Of a stretch of 64,000 bases of DNA, positions 29,483 through 39,603 are shown piece after piece. Under the pieces are notes generated by a model. The model did no database searches, was not told the DNA's origin, and saw only the letters and a program-made list of their open reading frames with translations. Source of the stretch: Chloroflexota bacterium (GTDB lineage Bacteria; Chloroflexota; Limnocylindria; Limnocylindrales; CSP1-4). Both the position numbers and the translations under genes were made by a program. The stretch covers positions 32,235 to 96,234 of the forward strand of contig JAJYLZ010000006.1 of the NCBI GenBank assembly GCA_021787395.1. The letters are read 5' to 3'. How positions within the stretch are numbered: the stretch's first letter is position 1; the number at the start of each line of letters is the position of its first letter.

Positions 29483-29613
29483 GGGTATGCTCCGGGCGTC
29501 CGACGGCTGTCGCCGCCCCGGGGGTCAAGGGCACAGGGCCCTGACGCGTGGGCGCCCCGTTGGGCCGGTGCACCGGCTGCCGCCCTGCGGCCGCAGAGAG
29601 GAACGCGGACAAC

Positions 29614-30846
29614 TTGCAATTCAGCGACCTGGGGCTCTCCCCCGATCTCCTCAAGACTGTCGAGGAGGAGGGGTACGACACCCCCACGCCCGTCCAGGAA
29701 CGGGCGATCCCGGAGGTGCTCGCACGCCGCGACGTGCTCGCCGCGGCCCAGACCGGAACCGGCAAGACGGCGGCGTTCGCGCTGCCGATCCTGGACATCC
29801 TCCGGCCGCACGCCAACACGTCGTTCTCGCCGGCCCGCCACCCGGTGCGCGCGCTGGTCCTGACGCCCACGCGCGAGCTGGCGATGCAGGTGGCCGAGTC
29901 GATCAAGACCTACGGGCGGAAGGTCCCGCTCCGGTCGGCTGTCGTGTACGGCGGCGTGCCGCTCGACCCGCAGATCAAGGAGCTGCTCGCCGGCGTCGAG
30001 ATCCTGGTCGCCACGCCCGGCCGCCTGCTGGACCTGGTCGGCCAGCGGGCCGCGAACCTGGCCCAGGTGGAGATCCTGGTCCTCGACGAGGCGGACCGGA
30101 TGCTCGACATGGGGTTCCTGCCGGACATCCGCCGGATCCTGGACCTGCTCCTCTCGCGCAAGCAGACCCTCATGTTCTCGGCCACGTTCTCGGACGACAT
30201 CAAGCGCCTCGCGGGCTCGATCCTGTCCAGCCCGGTGACGATCGAGGTCGCCCGCCACGGCACGGCCGCGGAGAACGTGCGGCAGCTCGTCTACCCCGTG
30301 GACCGCGACCGCAAGGAGGAGCTCCTCCGACACCTCATCCTCGACGGGGACTGGCACCAGGTGCTGGTGTTCACGCGGACCAAGCTCGCCGCGTCGCGCC
30401 TGGCGTCCTGGCTGGACCGCAACGGCGTGGCCGCCACGGCGATCCACTCGGACCGCGCGCAGGCCGACCGGACCCGGGCGCTCGAGGACTTCAAGGCGGG
30501 CGAGATCCGGGTCCTGGTCGCGACCGACGTGGCGGCGCGGGGCCTGGACATCGAGGACCTGCCGCACGTCGTCAACTTCGAGCTGCCGTGGAACCCGGAG
30601 GACTACGTCCACCGCATCGGCCGGACCGGCCGCGCCGGGGCGACCGGCGACGCGGTCAGCCTCGTATGCATCGATGAGGCCGACCTGCTGCGGGGCGTCC
30701 AGCGCCTGCTCCAGCGGGCCATCGACTGGGAGGTCGTGGACGGGTTCACGCCCCGGCGCGTCGAGCCGCAGCCGCTTCGGGCCCCGCGCGGGGCCGGCGG
30801 GTCGTCCGCGGGCCGGGGCCGGGGCGGGTCGTACCGCCGGCGGTAG
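29614..30846 (+). CDS. DEAD-box RNA helicase (RhlE-like)
   Basis: The 410-residue core helicase has Q motif GYDTPTPVQ, motif I AQTGTGKT at 45-52, [17 protein letters not shown], and [10 protein letters not shown]. It has only a short Arg/Gly-rich tail ([11 protein letters not shown]) typical of RhlE-type proteins. I chose the TTG at 29614, which lies just after AGAGAGGA and opens with QFSDLGLSP, the family start. An ATG at 29548 would add 22 residues unlike the family. Unlike helicase 1 it lacks a DbpA domain. Confidence 0.92.
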   Translation: MQFSDLGLSPDLLKTVEEEGYDTPTPVQERAIPEVLARRDVLAAAQTGTGKTAAFALPILDILRPHANTSFSPARHPVRALVLTPTRELAMQVAESIKTYGRKVPLRSAVVYGGVPLDPQIKELLAGVEILVATPGRLLDLVGQRAANLAQVEILVLDEADRMLDMGFLPDIRRILDLLLSRKQTLMFSATFSDDIKRLAGSILSSPVTIEVARHGTAAENVRQLVYPVDRDRKEELLRHLILDGDWHQVLVFTRTKLAASRLASWLDRNGVAATAIHSDRAQADRTRALEDFKAGEIRVLVATDVAARGLDIEDLPHVVNFELPWNPEDYVHRIGRTGRAGATGDAVSLVCIDEADLLRGVQRLLQRAIDWEVVDGFTPRRVEPQPLRAPRGAGGSSAGRGRGGSYRRR

Positions 30847-30877
30847 GCGCCGCCACCGGCCGGCGCGGCCATGCGGG

Positions 30878-32272
30878 TCAGGGCGCGCTCAGCGCAGGGA
30901 CGGTCGAGGGCGACGCCGGGCCGGACGGGCTCGGTGACGGGCTGAGCGTGGGCACCAGCAGTTTGAGCAGGGCGCTGGCGATCCGGGTGGGGTCCCACAC
31001 GCTCTGGTTCGTCAGCACCGCGATCGTGATGCCGGCGTCGGGCAGATAGCGCACCACGTTCTGGATCCCGAGGTAGCGCCCGGAGTGGCCGAGCGCCGTG
31101 TACCCGTTGAGCGTCACCCGCTGGATGCCCAGCCCGTACGGGATCCGCGCGTGGAGCTTCACGGTCCGCGCCACGTCGCCCAGCATCTGCGCCTGCATGG
31201 ACGCGTCGAGCACCGCTCCGCCGGCCCAGGCCCGCATCCAGCGCGCCGTGTCCAGGGCGGTGGCGGCCATCGACCCGGCGCCGGCGGCCGCGGTCACCAC
31301 CGACCGGAACGGGATCACGTCCGAGGCAGGCGCGACCAGCCTGGGCGTCCAGCCGCCGCCCGACTTGGGGATCAGCTGGTAGGCGAGCGTGCCGGCCTCC
31401 CTGGGCTTCTCGACCGCCTGGTAGTACGCCGTGGACAGGCCGAGCGGGTCGAGCAGCCGCGTCCGGATCTCGGTCGCCAGCGGGCGCCCGGTCACCGCCG
31501 TCACGAGTTCGCCCAGCAGCAGGTAGTTGGTGTTCGAGTAGTACCAGCTCTTGCCCGGGGTGGCGTGCGGCGTGGGCACGTAGGACCACGACCTGAGCGG
31601 CGTCCAGGTGGCGCCCTTCGCCCCCCGGAGCGCCGCGTCGATGCCCTTGCCGTAGAAGAAGTCCGGCAGGCCGCTGGTGTGGTCGAGCAGCATCCGCACG
31701 GTGATCCGCCGGTCGAGCTTGAACTTCGGCAGCAGCGGCGCGACCGACTGGTCGAGCGTGAGCCTCCCCTCCTCGACCAGCTGCAGGACGACCGCCGCGG
31801 TGAACGTCTTGGAGATCGACGCCAGGGCGAACGCGGTGCCGGTGGTCATGGGATCGCCCGTCGCCACGTTGCGCACGCCCGAGGCGCCCGTCCAAGTGCG
31901 GCCGTCGTCCCAGATGATCGCCACCGACACGCCCGGGATCGACAGCTTGGCGCGCACCGCGTCGAGCTCGCGCTGCAGGCGCTCGGCGACCACGGACGGA
32001 TCGGGCGTGGCCGACGCGGAGGGTCCCGAGGACTGGGGCGGCGCCCCCGCCGGGCCGGGCGAGCTGGCCGCGGGCGCCGGGGACCCCGACGGGGCCGCGG
32101 CGGCGGCGCTGCTGGCTCCCGGCGCCTGACTCGACGCGGAACTGCTCGCCATGGGGCCCCAGGCCACCGCTGCCAGCAGGATGAGCACGATGCCGACGAG
32201 CCCGACGGACAGGCCGCGGGACGGGCCGCCGCGGGACGCGCGGCCGCGCCTTCGTCGATCGTTCGGCATCAT
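30878..32272 (-). CDS. Membrane-anchored serine hydrolase (beta-lactamase/DD-peptidase-like)
   Basis: The 464-residue protein has an N-terminal basic stretch and TM helix at about 21-40, a Ser/Pro/Ala-rich linker to residue ~92, then the serine-hydrolase domain with S152-I-S-K155 (SxxK), YSN in WYYSNTNYLLLG and HSG in ALGHSGRYLG as the third motif. It is probably an extracytoplasmic esterase or D-Ala peptidase; antibiotic hydrolysis cannot be inferred. The C-terminus is a second Ser/Pro-rich tail. The ATG at 32272 follows TATCGT by 6 bases. Confidence 0.88.
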   Translation of the reverse strand: MMPNDRRRRGRASRGGPSRGLSVGLVGIVLILLAAVAWGPMASSSASSQAPGASSAAAAAPSGSPAPAASSPGPAGAPPQSSGPSASATPDPSVVAERLQRELDAVRAKLSIPGVSVAIIWDDGRTWTGASGVRNVATGDPMTTGTAFALASISKTFTAAVVLQLVEEGRLTLDQSVAPLLPKFKLDRRITVRMLLDHTSGLPDFFYGKGIDAALRGAKGATWTPLRSWSYVPTPHATPGKSWYYSNTNYLLLGELVTAVTGRPLATEIRTRLLDPLGLSTAYYQAVEKPREAGTLAYQLIPKSGGGWTPRLVAPASDVIPFRSVVTAAAGAGSMAATALDTARWMRAWAGGAVLDASMQAQMLGDVARTVKLHARIPYGLGIQRVTLNGYTALGHSGRYLGIQNVVRYLPDAGITIAVLTNQSVWDPTRIASALLKLLVPTLSPSPSPSGPASPSTVPALSAP

Positions 32273-32278
32273 GGTGAG

Positions 32279-32284
32279 ACGATA
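32279..32284 (-). promoter_or_regulatory. -10-like hexamer for the serine hydrolase
   Basis: TATCGT on the minus strand, 6 bases before the ATG at 32272. It supports the first of two adjacent ATGs. Confidence 0.5.
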
Positions 32285-32336
32285 CGCCGAACGGGGCCGC
32301 GGCTCTGCCGGCACCGCACCGCGCCCCAGGAGTGCC

Positions 32337-33554
32337 ATGCCTGACGATCGAAGCGCCGCCGCCCTCCTCCGTGCCGTCGGCCTGCTGCCCGACGGCCCCG
32401 CGCTGTGGGGTCGGCCGGTGCGCCACAACGGCCCCGGCGTGTTCCTGGTCGAGCTCAAGGCGCCCGTCCCGACGCTGTCGGTGGATCTGGCCGCGGTCGG
32501 CCGCTGGATCGAGCACGTCCCGGAGCTCCGCCTCGACGGCCGCCGCCCGAGCGGCAGGGAGCTCCAGACCCGGTTGGCACGGTTCTGGCTGCCGTCGCAG
32601 CAGGTCCTGTTCATCGGCGCCTCCGGCGGCTCGCTGGCCGGGCGGGTCAACGCGATGGCCAAGACCGTCCCGGGCGACCGCAAGCCCGCCGGCTCCGGCC
32701 TCTGGCTGCACCTCCTGCGCACCCCCGCCGACCTCCGCGTGTGGTGGGCCGGGACCGACGCCGCCGAGGAGTACGAGGACGCGCTGCTGGACGCCTTCGC
32801 GGCGGGCGTCCCGGAGGCCGAGCGCGCGGCACTGCCCGACTCGGCCGCCGTGCTGCCGTGGGCGGTGTGGCGCTCCCCGTCCGGCGCTCGCCGCGAGACC
32901 GGCGTCACGAACATGCTCCTGCCGGAGGTGAAGGCGCCCGAGCCGCCGCCGGTCACGCGCATCGTGACCCTGCCCACCGCGGAGGCCGACGGGGCGCGCG
33001 ACGAGGCGAAGCGGGGCCGCCGCCCGGCCCCCGGGCGCGGCGTCGGGCGGATCGCGTCGGCGGCGGCCTACGCCGCCCAGGGCTCGCCGCGCAGGGCCGT
33101 CGAGCCGGTCTACGTCTCGCCGGAGGGTCTCGAGCGGCTCCAGGCGGAGCTCGCGGAGCTCATCGCCCAGCGCCCGGAGGTGGTCAAGCGGATTGCCACG
33201 GCCCGCGAGCACGGCGACCTCAAGGAGAACGCCGAGTACCACGCCGCCCGCGAGGAGCAGGGGTTCCTCGAGGGCCGGATCAACGCCCTCGAGGCGAAGC
33301 TCAAGGTGGCGGTGGTGGTCGAGCCGACCGAGCGCGGCGCATCGGTCGAGCTCGGCTCGCACGTGCGGGTGGAGGTGGACGGCGAGGAGGAGCGGCTCAC
33401 GATCGTCGGCGCGGCCGAGGCCAACATCCGCGAGGGCCGGGTGTCGTCCGCGTCGCCCGTGGGGGCGGCGCTCATGGGCCGGCGCGTGGGCGACCTCGTC
33501 GAGATCATCACCCCGGGCGGGCGGATCGCGTACACGGTGCTGGCGATCGAGTAG
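32337..33554 (+). CDS. Fusion: GIY-YIG-like N-terminal domain + transcription elongation factor GreA
   Basis: This is a 405-residue protein, where GreA is normally about 158. The C-terminal part (about 257-405) is a complete GreA: coiled coil with acidic tip HGDLKENAEYHAAREEQGF (D294, E297) and the FKBP-like domain ending GDLVEIITPGGRIAYTVLAIE. The N-terminal 1-180 looks like a GIY-YIG fold: GVFLVEL (GVF 34-36), QQVLFIGASGGSLAGRVNAM (FIG 92-94, Arg 103) and a helix with acidic residues AAEEYEDALLDAF (E144/E147). A basic linker joins them. The ATG has AGGAG 5 bases upstream and no internal stop or frameshift separates the parts. Confidence 0.85.
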   Translation: MPDDRSAAALLRAVGLLPDGPALWGRPVRHNGPGVFLVELKAPVPTLSVDLAAVGRWIEHVPELRLDGRRPSGRELQTRLARFWLPSQQVLFIGASGGSLAGRVNAMAKTVPGDRKPAGSGLWLHLLRTPADLRVWWAGTDAAEEYEDALLDAFAAGVPEAERAALPDSAAVLPWAVWRSPSGARRETGVTNMLLPEVKAPEPPPVTRIVTLPTAEADGARDEAKRGRRPAPGRGVGRIASAAAYAAQGSPRRAVEPVYVSPEGLERLQAELAELIAQRPEVVKRIATAREHGDLKENAEYHAAREEQGFLEGRINALEAKLKVAVVVEPTERGASVELGSHVRVEVDGEEERLTIVGAAEANIREGRVSSASPVGAALMGRRVGDLVEIITPGGRIAYTVLAIE

Positions 33555-33603
33555 CCGGCGGGCGACCGCTCGGCCGCGGGGCCGCGGGGCCGCCTCCGGC
33601 AGC

Positions 33604-34440
33604 CTACCGGGCGGCCCGCCGGGCGGCCCGCTCGGTCCGCCGCTGCTCCTTCTCGGCCAGGCGCTCCGCCCGGCGCCGGTCGCGCCACGCGTCTCGCCGC
33701 CCGCCATCGACCAGCGCGAGCACGATCAGCAGCAGCCCCAGCCCGATCGCGGCGTACGGCAGGACCTGGTCGAGGTGCTCGATGCGGTGCCCGGAGACGC
33801 CGACCACGCCCTCGAAGAAGATCCCGAAGCCGACGAACAGGCCCAGCCCCGTGACCGTTGCCCCCAGGCCGTCGCGGACGAGGTCGCCGTCGCGGTGGGC
33901 GGCGCCGTACACGAGCATGGCGACGCCGGGCGCCGTCGGCGCCACCAGCGCCCAGGCGTAGGCCCAGGTCGCGTACAGGCCGTAGGCCGACTGGACCCAC
34001 AGGATCAGCCCGATGGCCGCGATGATCGCCCCGGGCACGGCGAGGCCCAGACCTCCTCGGGACGGGATGAGCAGGGAGCCCGCCAGCATCGCCAGGCCTG
34101 GGGCCACCAGCCACAGCGCCCACGCGCCCGGCCCGAGCTCGAGGTTCCCGAGGCGCGCGGCCAGGAACAGCGCCCCGACGACGATCAGCAGGACCCCCAG
34201 CACGAGCCCCGCCGGCCGCGGCTCGCGGCGCTCGGGCCACGGCGCGGAGGGCGACCAGGCCGGCGGCGCCGAGGGGGGCGGCGGCGCGCCATATCCGGGC
34301 GGCGTGGCGCCGGGGAGCGGCGTGGCGCCCGACGGGCCGGGGCCGGCGGCCGGCGTGTCGGCTTGGGACGGCGGGGCCGATGGGGCGCCGGCGCCGACCG
34401 CCTCTGCGCCGGCAGGCCGGGTGGGATCCGGGGTCGTCAT
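33604..34440 (-). CDS. Multi-pass membrane protein with Pro-rich N-terminus, unknown
   Basis: The 278-residue protein begins with about 75 residues rich in Pro, Ala and Gly, probably cytosolic and disordered. At least five hydrophobic helices follow (LVLGVLLIVVGALFLAARL, WALWLVAPGLAMLAGSLLI, AVPGAIIAAIGLILWVQS and others), and the end is an Arg/Glu-rich coiled tail. The first helix plus WPLxLxxxG-like pattern recalls the LiaF/DUF5668 membrane module. Start overlaps the large sensor kinase stop by 4 bases, so it may be a membrane partner of that otherwise soluble kinase. Confidence 0.7.
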   Translation of the reverse strand: MTTPDPTRPAGAEAVGAGAPSAPPSQADTPAAGPGPSGATPLPGATPPGYGAPPPPSAPPAWSPSAPWPERREPRPAGLVLGVLLIVVGALFLAARLGNLELGPGAWALWLVAPGLAMLAGSLLIPSRGGLGLAVPGAIIAAIGLILWVQSAYGLYATWAYAWALVAPTAPGVAMLVYGAAHRDGDLVRDGLGATVTGLGLFVGFGIFFEGVVGVSGHRIEHLDQVLPYAAIGLGLLLIVLALVDGGRRDAWRDRRRAERLAEKEQRRTERAARRAAR

Positions 34441-37400
34441 CGTCGTCGTGTCGCTCCAGTGAGGCTGGCTGTGCCGGTGATCCGGCTCGCGGAGCGCGGT
34501 CCGACCTCGGGCACGACAGCCTCCACCACCGTCCCCCTGCTCGGGGCCGAGGTGACGGTGAACTGCCCGCCGAGCCGCTCGGCCCTCGCCCGCATCCCCG
34601 CCAGGCCCAGATGGCCCGCCGGCACGGACAGCGGATCGAACCCCTGGCCGTCGTCCTGGACCCGGACGAGGACGCCGACCGGGTGGCGACTGATCTCGAC
34701 CCGCGCCTCTCGGGCCCCCGCGTGCTTCACGATGTTGTGCAGCGCCTCCTGGGCGATACGGTAGAGCGCGTCCTCGACCTCGGGCGAGGGCCGTCGGTCA
34801 CCGAGGTCCGCGTCCACCGCGATCGGCAGGCCGATCCGTCCCGACAGCCCGGCGGCGTGGGTGCGCAGGGCCCCGACCAGACCCTGCTCCTCGAGCCTCC
34901 CCGGCCGCAGCTCGGAGATCAGCGCGCGCATCTCGGCGAGGGCGTCCCGCTGGAGCTCGCGCAGCTCGGCCAGCTTGCCCGGGACCTGGGCGGGGTCGCG
35001 CGCCATGAGGAGCTCGATGCTGCGCGACTGGAGCGTCATCGAGAACAGGGCCTGGGTGACCGAGTCGTGCAGCTCCCGGGCCAGGTGCGCCCGCTCCTCC
35101 GAGGCCGCCAGCTCCGCGGCCTGGCGCCGCAGGTCGGCCTCGAGGCGGTCCAGCTCCCCGATGTCCCGCGCGGTCCCGTGCGCGCCGGCGAACGCGCCGT
35201 CGGCGAGCATCCCGATCGCGGTGACCTCGATCAGCCGCTCGGCCCCGTCCGCGCGGAGCACGCTGAACCGGGCCCGCTGGGGCTCCGTGGGGTGCCTCCG
35301 GAGCCACATGAAGCGGGCCGCCGCAGCCCTCCGGCCCGCCGGCGGGGCGAGGTCCGCGAAGGTGCGGCCGATGAGGTCCTGCGGGCTCCGGCCGATGACG
35401 GGCATCGCGCGGTCCGACACGAACGTGAGGCGGCCGCCGGCGTCCGTCATCCAGACCAGGTCCGGCGAAGCCTCCACGAGGTAGCGGTAGCGCGCCTCGG
35501 AGCTGCGCAGCTCACGCTCCAGGCGCTCCTGGTCGCTGATGTCGCGCGCGGAGCCGTGGACCCCCGCGAAGCTGCCGTCGCGGATGACCGCGGCGGCGGC
35601 CACCTCGACCGCCTTGGTCTCGCCCGACCTGGTCCGCAGCTCGAAGCGCGTGACCAGGGACCGCCCCGGATTGTCGGCGAGCGCCTGGAACCGCTGGCCC
35701 GCCGACGGACCGCCGCCCGGTCCGATCACGAAGTCCCGGAAATGGCGGCCGATGAGGTCGGCGGGGGTCCAGCCGAGGACGCGCTCGACCGACTCGGACA
35801 TGAAGGTGAACGTGCCGTCCGAATCGCAGGTGAACACCAGGTCGGGCAGGCTCTCGACGAGGCTCCGGTACCGCTCCTCCGACTCCTCGAGCCGGCCCAT
35901 CAGGTCCGCCCCGGCCAGGGCGAGGGCGGCGTGGTCCGCGAGCGAGGCGAGCAGGCTCGTCTGCTCCGGGCCGTACGCCCCGGGCAGCGGCGACAGCACC
36001 GCGAGCGCGCCGAACACCTCGTCCTCGGCGAGCAGCGGGGCGACCGCGTAGCTGCGGATGGTGCCCCCGCCCTCGCCCACCACGGTCCGCCGCTCGCGGA
36101 CGGCGGCGCGAGCCGCGTCGGCGCCGACCGAGGCGCGCCAGGCCGCGAGCTCGGCCTCGCCGATGCCGACCGACCGCTCGCGCCCGCCGCCGCCGGGAGC
36201 CGGGCGCCGGAGCCCGATGATCGCGCCCCCGGGCCCCAGCAGGCGGGCCGCCTCGGCGGCCACGTCGTCGAGGACGTCCGCGGAGTCGAGCGGCGTCATC
36301 GCGCGCCGGGCGAGGTCGCGCAGGGCCCGCTCCTCCGCCGCCCGCCGCTCCAGCGCCTCCCGGCTCTGCCCGAGCTCGTCGATGAGCCGCGCCCGGACGA
36401 GGGCCACCGCCGCCTGGCCGGCGATGGTCTGCAGCACGGCCACGTCGTCGTCGCCGAACGCGGAGGGCCGAAGCGACCAGACGGTCAGCGCCCCGATCGG
36501 GCCGTCGTCGCCGAACAGCGGGACGGCCAGCACCGCGCGGATGCCCATCGAGCGCACGAACGCGTCGGGGCCGGGCCGGTGGACGAACGAGGGGTCCGCG
36601 AGGTAGTCCGGCGTCGAGACCGGGGCTCGGGTGAGCACGGCCCGCCCGGACACCCCCACCTCCACGCTGTCGTCCGGGTCGTCCGGCCACGCGCCGCCGA
36701 GCTCGGTCTCGCGGTCGGTGGCGTAGACGCCCAGCAGGGCCCGGCCGTTCGGGTCGAGGATGTCCACGCGCCCCCCGTCGCCGCCGGTCAGCCGGGTGGC
36801 CTCCTGCACCACGGAGCCGACCACCGACCGGACGTCGCCCTCGGCCGAGATCCGGGTGCCGAGCTCGCGCAGCGCACGCTCGAGGTCCGCCTGGCGCTTG
36901 GTGACCACCCGCGCCCGGTCGAGCTCCGCGATCAGGCGGGCGTTCGTGATCGCCAGCGCGGCGTGGTCGGCGAGGGCCCGGACGAGGGCCGCCTGCTGGG
37001 CGCTGAAGGCGTCGCGGCGCCGGTCGTACACGCCCAGGCCGCCGAACACCTCGTCGTCCGCGATCAGGGGCGCCACCACGAACGAGTGGAGCCCCGTCTC
37101 GCGGGCGAACGCGTCGGTCAGCTCCGTGTGCACGAAGCGGTCGTCGGCGAGGTAGTCGCCGGTCACCACGATCGTCCGGTCGGCCACCGCCTTGCCGAAC
37201 AGCCCCTGGCCGACGCGCGGCCTGATCCGGATCAGCCAATGGTGTTCGGCCAGCCGGACCTCGCTCGCCTCCGCCGCGAACCGCAGCTCGGCGCGGCTGT
37301 CGTCGAGCAGGTAGACCAGGGCGCCGTCCGCCTCGAGCAGCCGCACCGCCTCGAGCGTGGGGGCGCGGAGCAGCAGCTCGGTCCGCGGCTCGGGACCGAT

Positions 37401-37445
37401 CGCCGGGGTCGCGCCGCTGAGCAGATCGACGTCGAGCGGGTGCAC
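34437..37445 (-). CDS. Multi-GAF/PAS histidine kinase (HisKA_3/NarL-type)
   Basis: The 1002-residue soluble sensor has three GAF-like domains at about 20-180, 190-355 and 375-530, with the repeated pattern FVxxPLxADDEVFGxLxVY. Two PAS domains with PAC-like ends lie at about 540-660 and 665-785. The dimerisation helix has phospho-acceptor H793 (HLARELHDSVTQALF) and a HATPase_c domain follows (AQEALHNIVKHAGA; DDGQGFDP; GHLGLAGMRARAERLGG). No response regulator is adjacent. The GTG start follows TAGACT by 6 bases. Confidence 0.9.
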   Translation of the reverse strand: MHPLDVDLLSGATPAIGPEPRTELLLRAPTLEAVRLLEADGALVYLLDDSRAELRFAAEASEVRLAEHHWLIRIRPRVGQGLFGKAVADRTIVVTGDYLADDRFVHTELTDAFARETGLHSFVVAPLIADDEVFGGLGVYDRRRDAFSAQQAALVRALADHAALAITNARLIAELDRARVVTKRQADLERALRELGTRISAEGDVRSVVGSVVQEATRLTGGDGGRVDILDPNGRALLGVYATDRETELGGAWPDDPDDSVEVGVSGRAVLTRAPVSTPDYLADPSFVHRPGPDAFVRSMGIRAVLAVPLFGDDGPIGALTVWSLRPSAFGDDDVAVLQTIAGQAAVALVRARLIDELGQSREALERRAAEERALRDLARRAMTPLDSADVLDDVAAEAARLLGPGGAIIGLRRPAPGGGGRERSVGIGEAELAAWRASVGADAARAAVRERRTVVGEGGGTIRSYAVAPLLAEDEVFGALAVLSPLPGAYGPEQTSLLASLADHAALALAGADLMGRLEESEERYRSLVESLPDLVFTCDSDGTFTFMSESVERVLGWTPADLIGRHFRDFVIGPGGGPSAGQRFQALADNPGRSLVTRFELRTRSGETKAVEVAAAAVIRDGSFAGVHGSARDISDQERLERELRSSEARYRYLVEASPDLVWMTDAGGRLTFVSDRAMPVIGRSPQDLIGRTFADLAPPAGRRAAAARFMWLRRHPTEPQRARFSVLRADGAERLIEVTAIGMLADGAFAGAHGTARDIGELDRLEADLRRQAAELAASEERAHLARELHDSVTQALFSMTLQSRSIELLMARDPAQVPGKLAELRELQRDALAEMRALISELRPGRLEEQGLVGALRTHAAGLSGRIGLPIAVDADLGDRRPSPEVEDALYRIAQEALHNIVKHAGAREARVEISRHPVGVLVRVQDDGQGFDPLSVPAGHLGLAGMRARAERLGGQFTVTSAPSRGTVVEAVVPEVGPRSASRITGTASLTGATRRR

Positions 37446-37451
37446 GCCCGG

Positions 37452-37457
37452 AGTCTA
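37452..37457 (-). promoter_or_regulatory. -10-like hexamer for the GAF/PAS kinase
   Basis: TAGACT on the minus strand, 6 bases before the GTG at 37445. GTGACC on the minus strand at 37475-37480, 17 bases further up, is a weak -35 candidate. Confidence 0.5.
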
Positions 37458-37494
37458 GAGGGCGGGGAGGCGCCGGTCACCCTCCGGCATGGGA

Positions 37495-37500
37495 TATCGT
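37495..37500 (+). promoter_or_regulatory. Possible -10 element (TATCGT) for ABC exporter 2
   Basis: Part of GGGATATCGT, identical to 27110-27119. It lies 37 bases before the ATG at 37538, which has a GGGGGAGGG Shine-Dalgarno. Confidence 0.4.
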
Positions 37501-37537
37501 GGTCGCGCCCGAGGAGCGACGGGCCCGGGGGAGGGCG

Positions 37538-38454
<917 letters not shown>

Positions 38455-38458
<4 letters not shown>

Positions 38459-39603
38459 GCCGCGCCACCGTCATCTGGCTCGTGGCGCGCCGTGAGATCG
38501 TCGAGCGCGGCCGCAGCCGCGGCTACCTGATCAGCCTGCTGTTCACGCTGGTGCTGCTCGGCGTGGCGTTCGTGCTGCCGTCCCTGATCGGCAGCGGCAC
38601 CTCGCTCCGCCTGGCGCTGGTGGGGACGCCGCCGCCCGGGCTCGAGACGACCATCGCGTCGATCGCGACCGCCCAGGACGTCAAGCTCGAGATCAGCCGA
38701 ACGCCCGACTCGGCGACCGCGAGGGTGCAGCTGAAGGACAAGGAGATCGACGCCGCCCTGGCCGTGCCCGCGGACCTGTCCGGGCCGGGCACCCTCTCCT
38801 TCGAGCAGGCCGCCAACTCGCGGCTCCAGCTCATCTGCAGCTCGGCAGTCGTGTACCTGCGGGCCGGCAGCACCGCCACGCCGCCGCAGACCGAGATCGT
38901 CGCGCCCCAGAGCGACGCCGACGTGGCGGCGATGGTGTTCGCGAACGCCGGGATCGTCCTGATGTTCATCGGCATCTTCACGTACGGCTCATGGGTGCTG
39001 ACCGGCGTCGTCGAGGAGAAGCAGAGCCGCGTGGTCGAGGTGGTGCTGTCCACGGTCCGCCCGCGCGACCTCCTGGTGGGCAAGGTCCTGGGCATCGGGG
39101 CGCTGGCGATCGGCCAGCTCGCGGTGCTGGTGGGCGCCGGCCTGATCGCGTCGCAGGCGACCGGCCAGGTCGTGCTGCCGCCCACGACCGTGGGCGCGGT
39201 CGCCCAGCTGGTCCTCTGGTTCGTGCTCGGATTCCTGTTCTACGCGACCGCGATGGGCGCCCTCGGCTCGCTCGCGTCGCGGCCCGAGGAGGCGAGCAAC
39301 GCCGCGATGCCGGTGACCATGTCGGCCACGGTCGCGTACATGGCGGCGATCATCTTCGTGGTCGAGGACCCCGGGGGGCTGCTGGCCCGCGTGATGACGT
39401 TCATCCCGCTGTCGGCGCCCATGGTGGTGCCGCTGCGGGTGGCGCTGGGCACCGCCGAGCCGTGGGAGGTGGTCGGCGCCATCCTGATCATGCTCGTCGC
39501 GATCTGGCTGCTGTTCGAGGCGGGCGCCCGGGTGTACAGCGGCGCCGTGCTCGCGAGCGGCGGGCGGATCAGGATCCGAGACGCCTGGCGCGCCCGTCGC
39601 TGA
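38455..39603 (+). CDS. ABC-2 exporter permease (NatB-like)
   Basis: The 382-residue protein has TM1 at about 24-46, a large extracytoplasmic domain of ~130 residues, then five hydrophobic helices beginning IVLMFIGIFTYGSWVLTGVVEEKQSRVVEVVLST. That EEKxxRxxEvllst motif marks the NatB/YhaP permease family. It works with the NatA-like ATPase; the ion or drug exported is unknown. The 3' end overlaps the convergent tag gene by 35 bases. Confidence 0.9.

Noticed and set aside
30603..33707. A 1034-codon minus-strand frame across helicase 2, the serine hydrolase and the GreA fusion
   Set aside because: It crosses three independently supported genes and has no recognisable domain.
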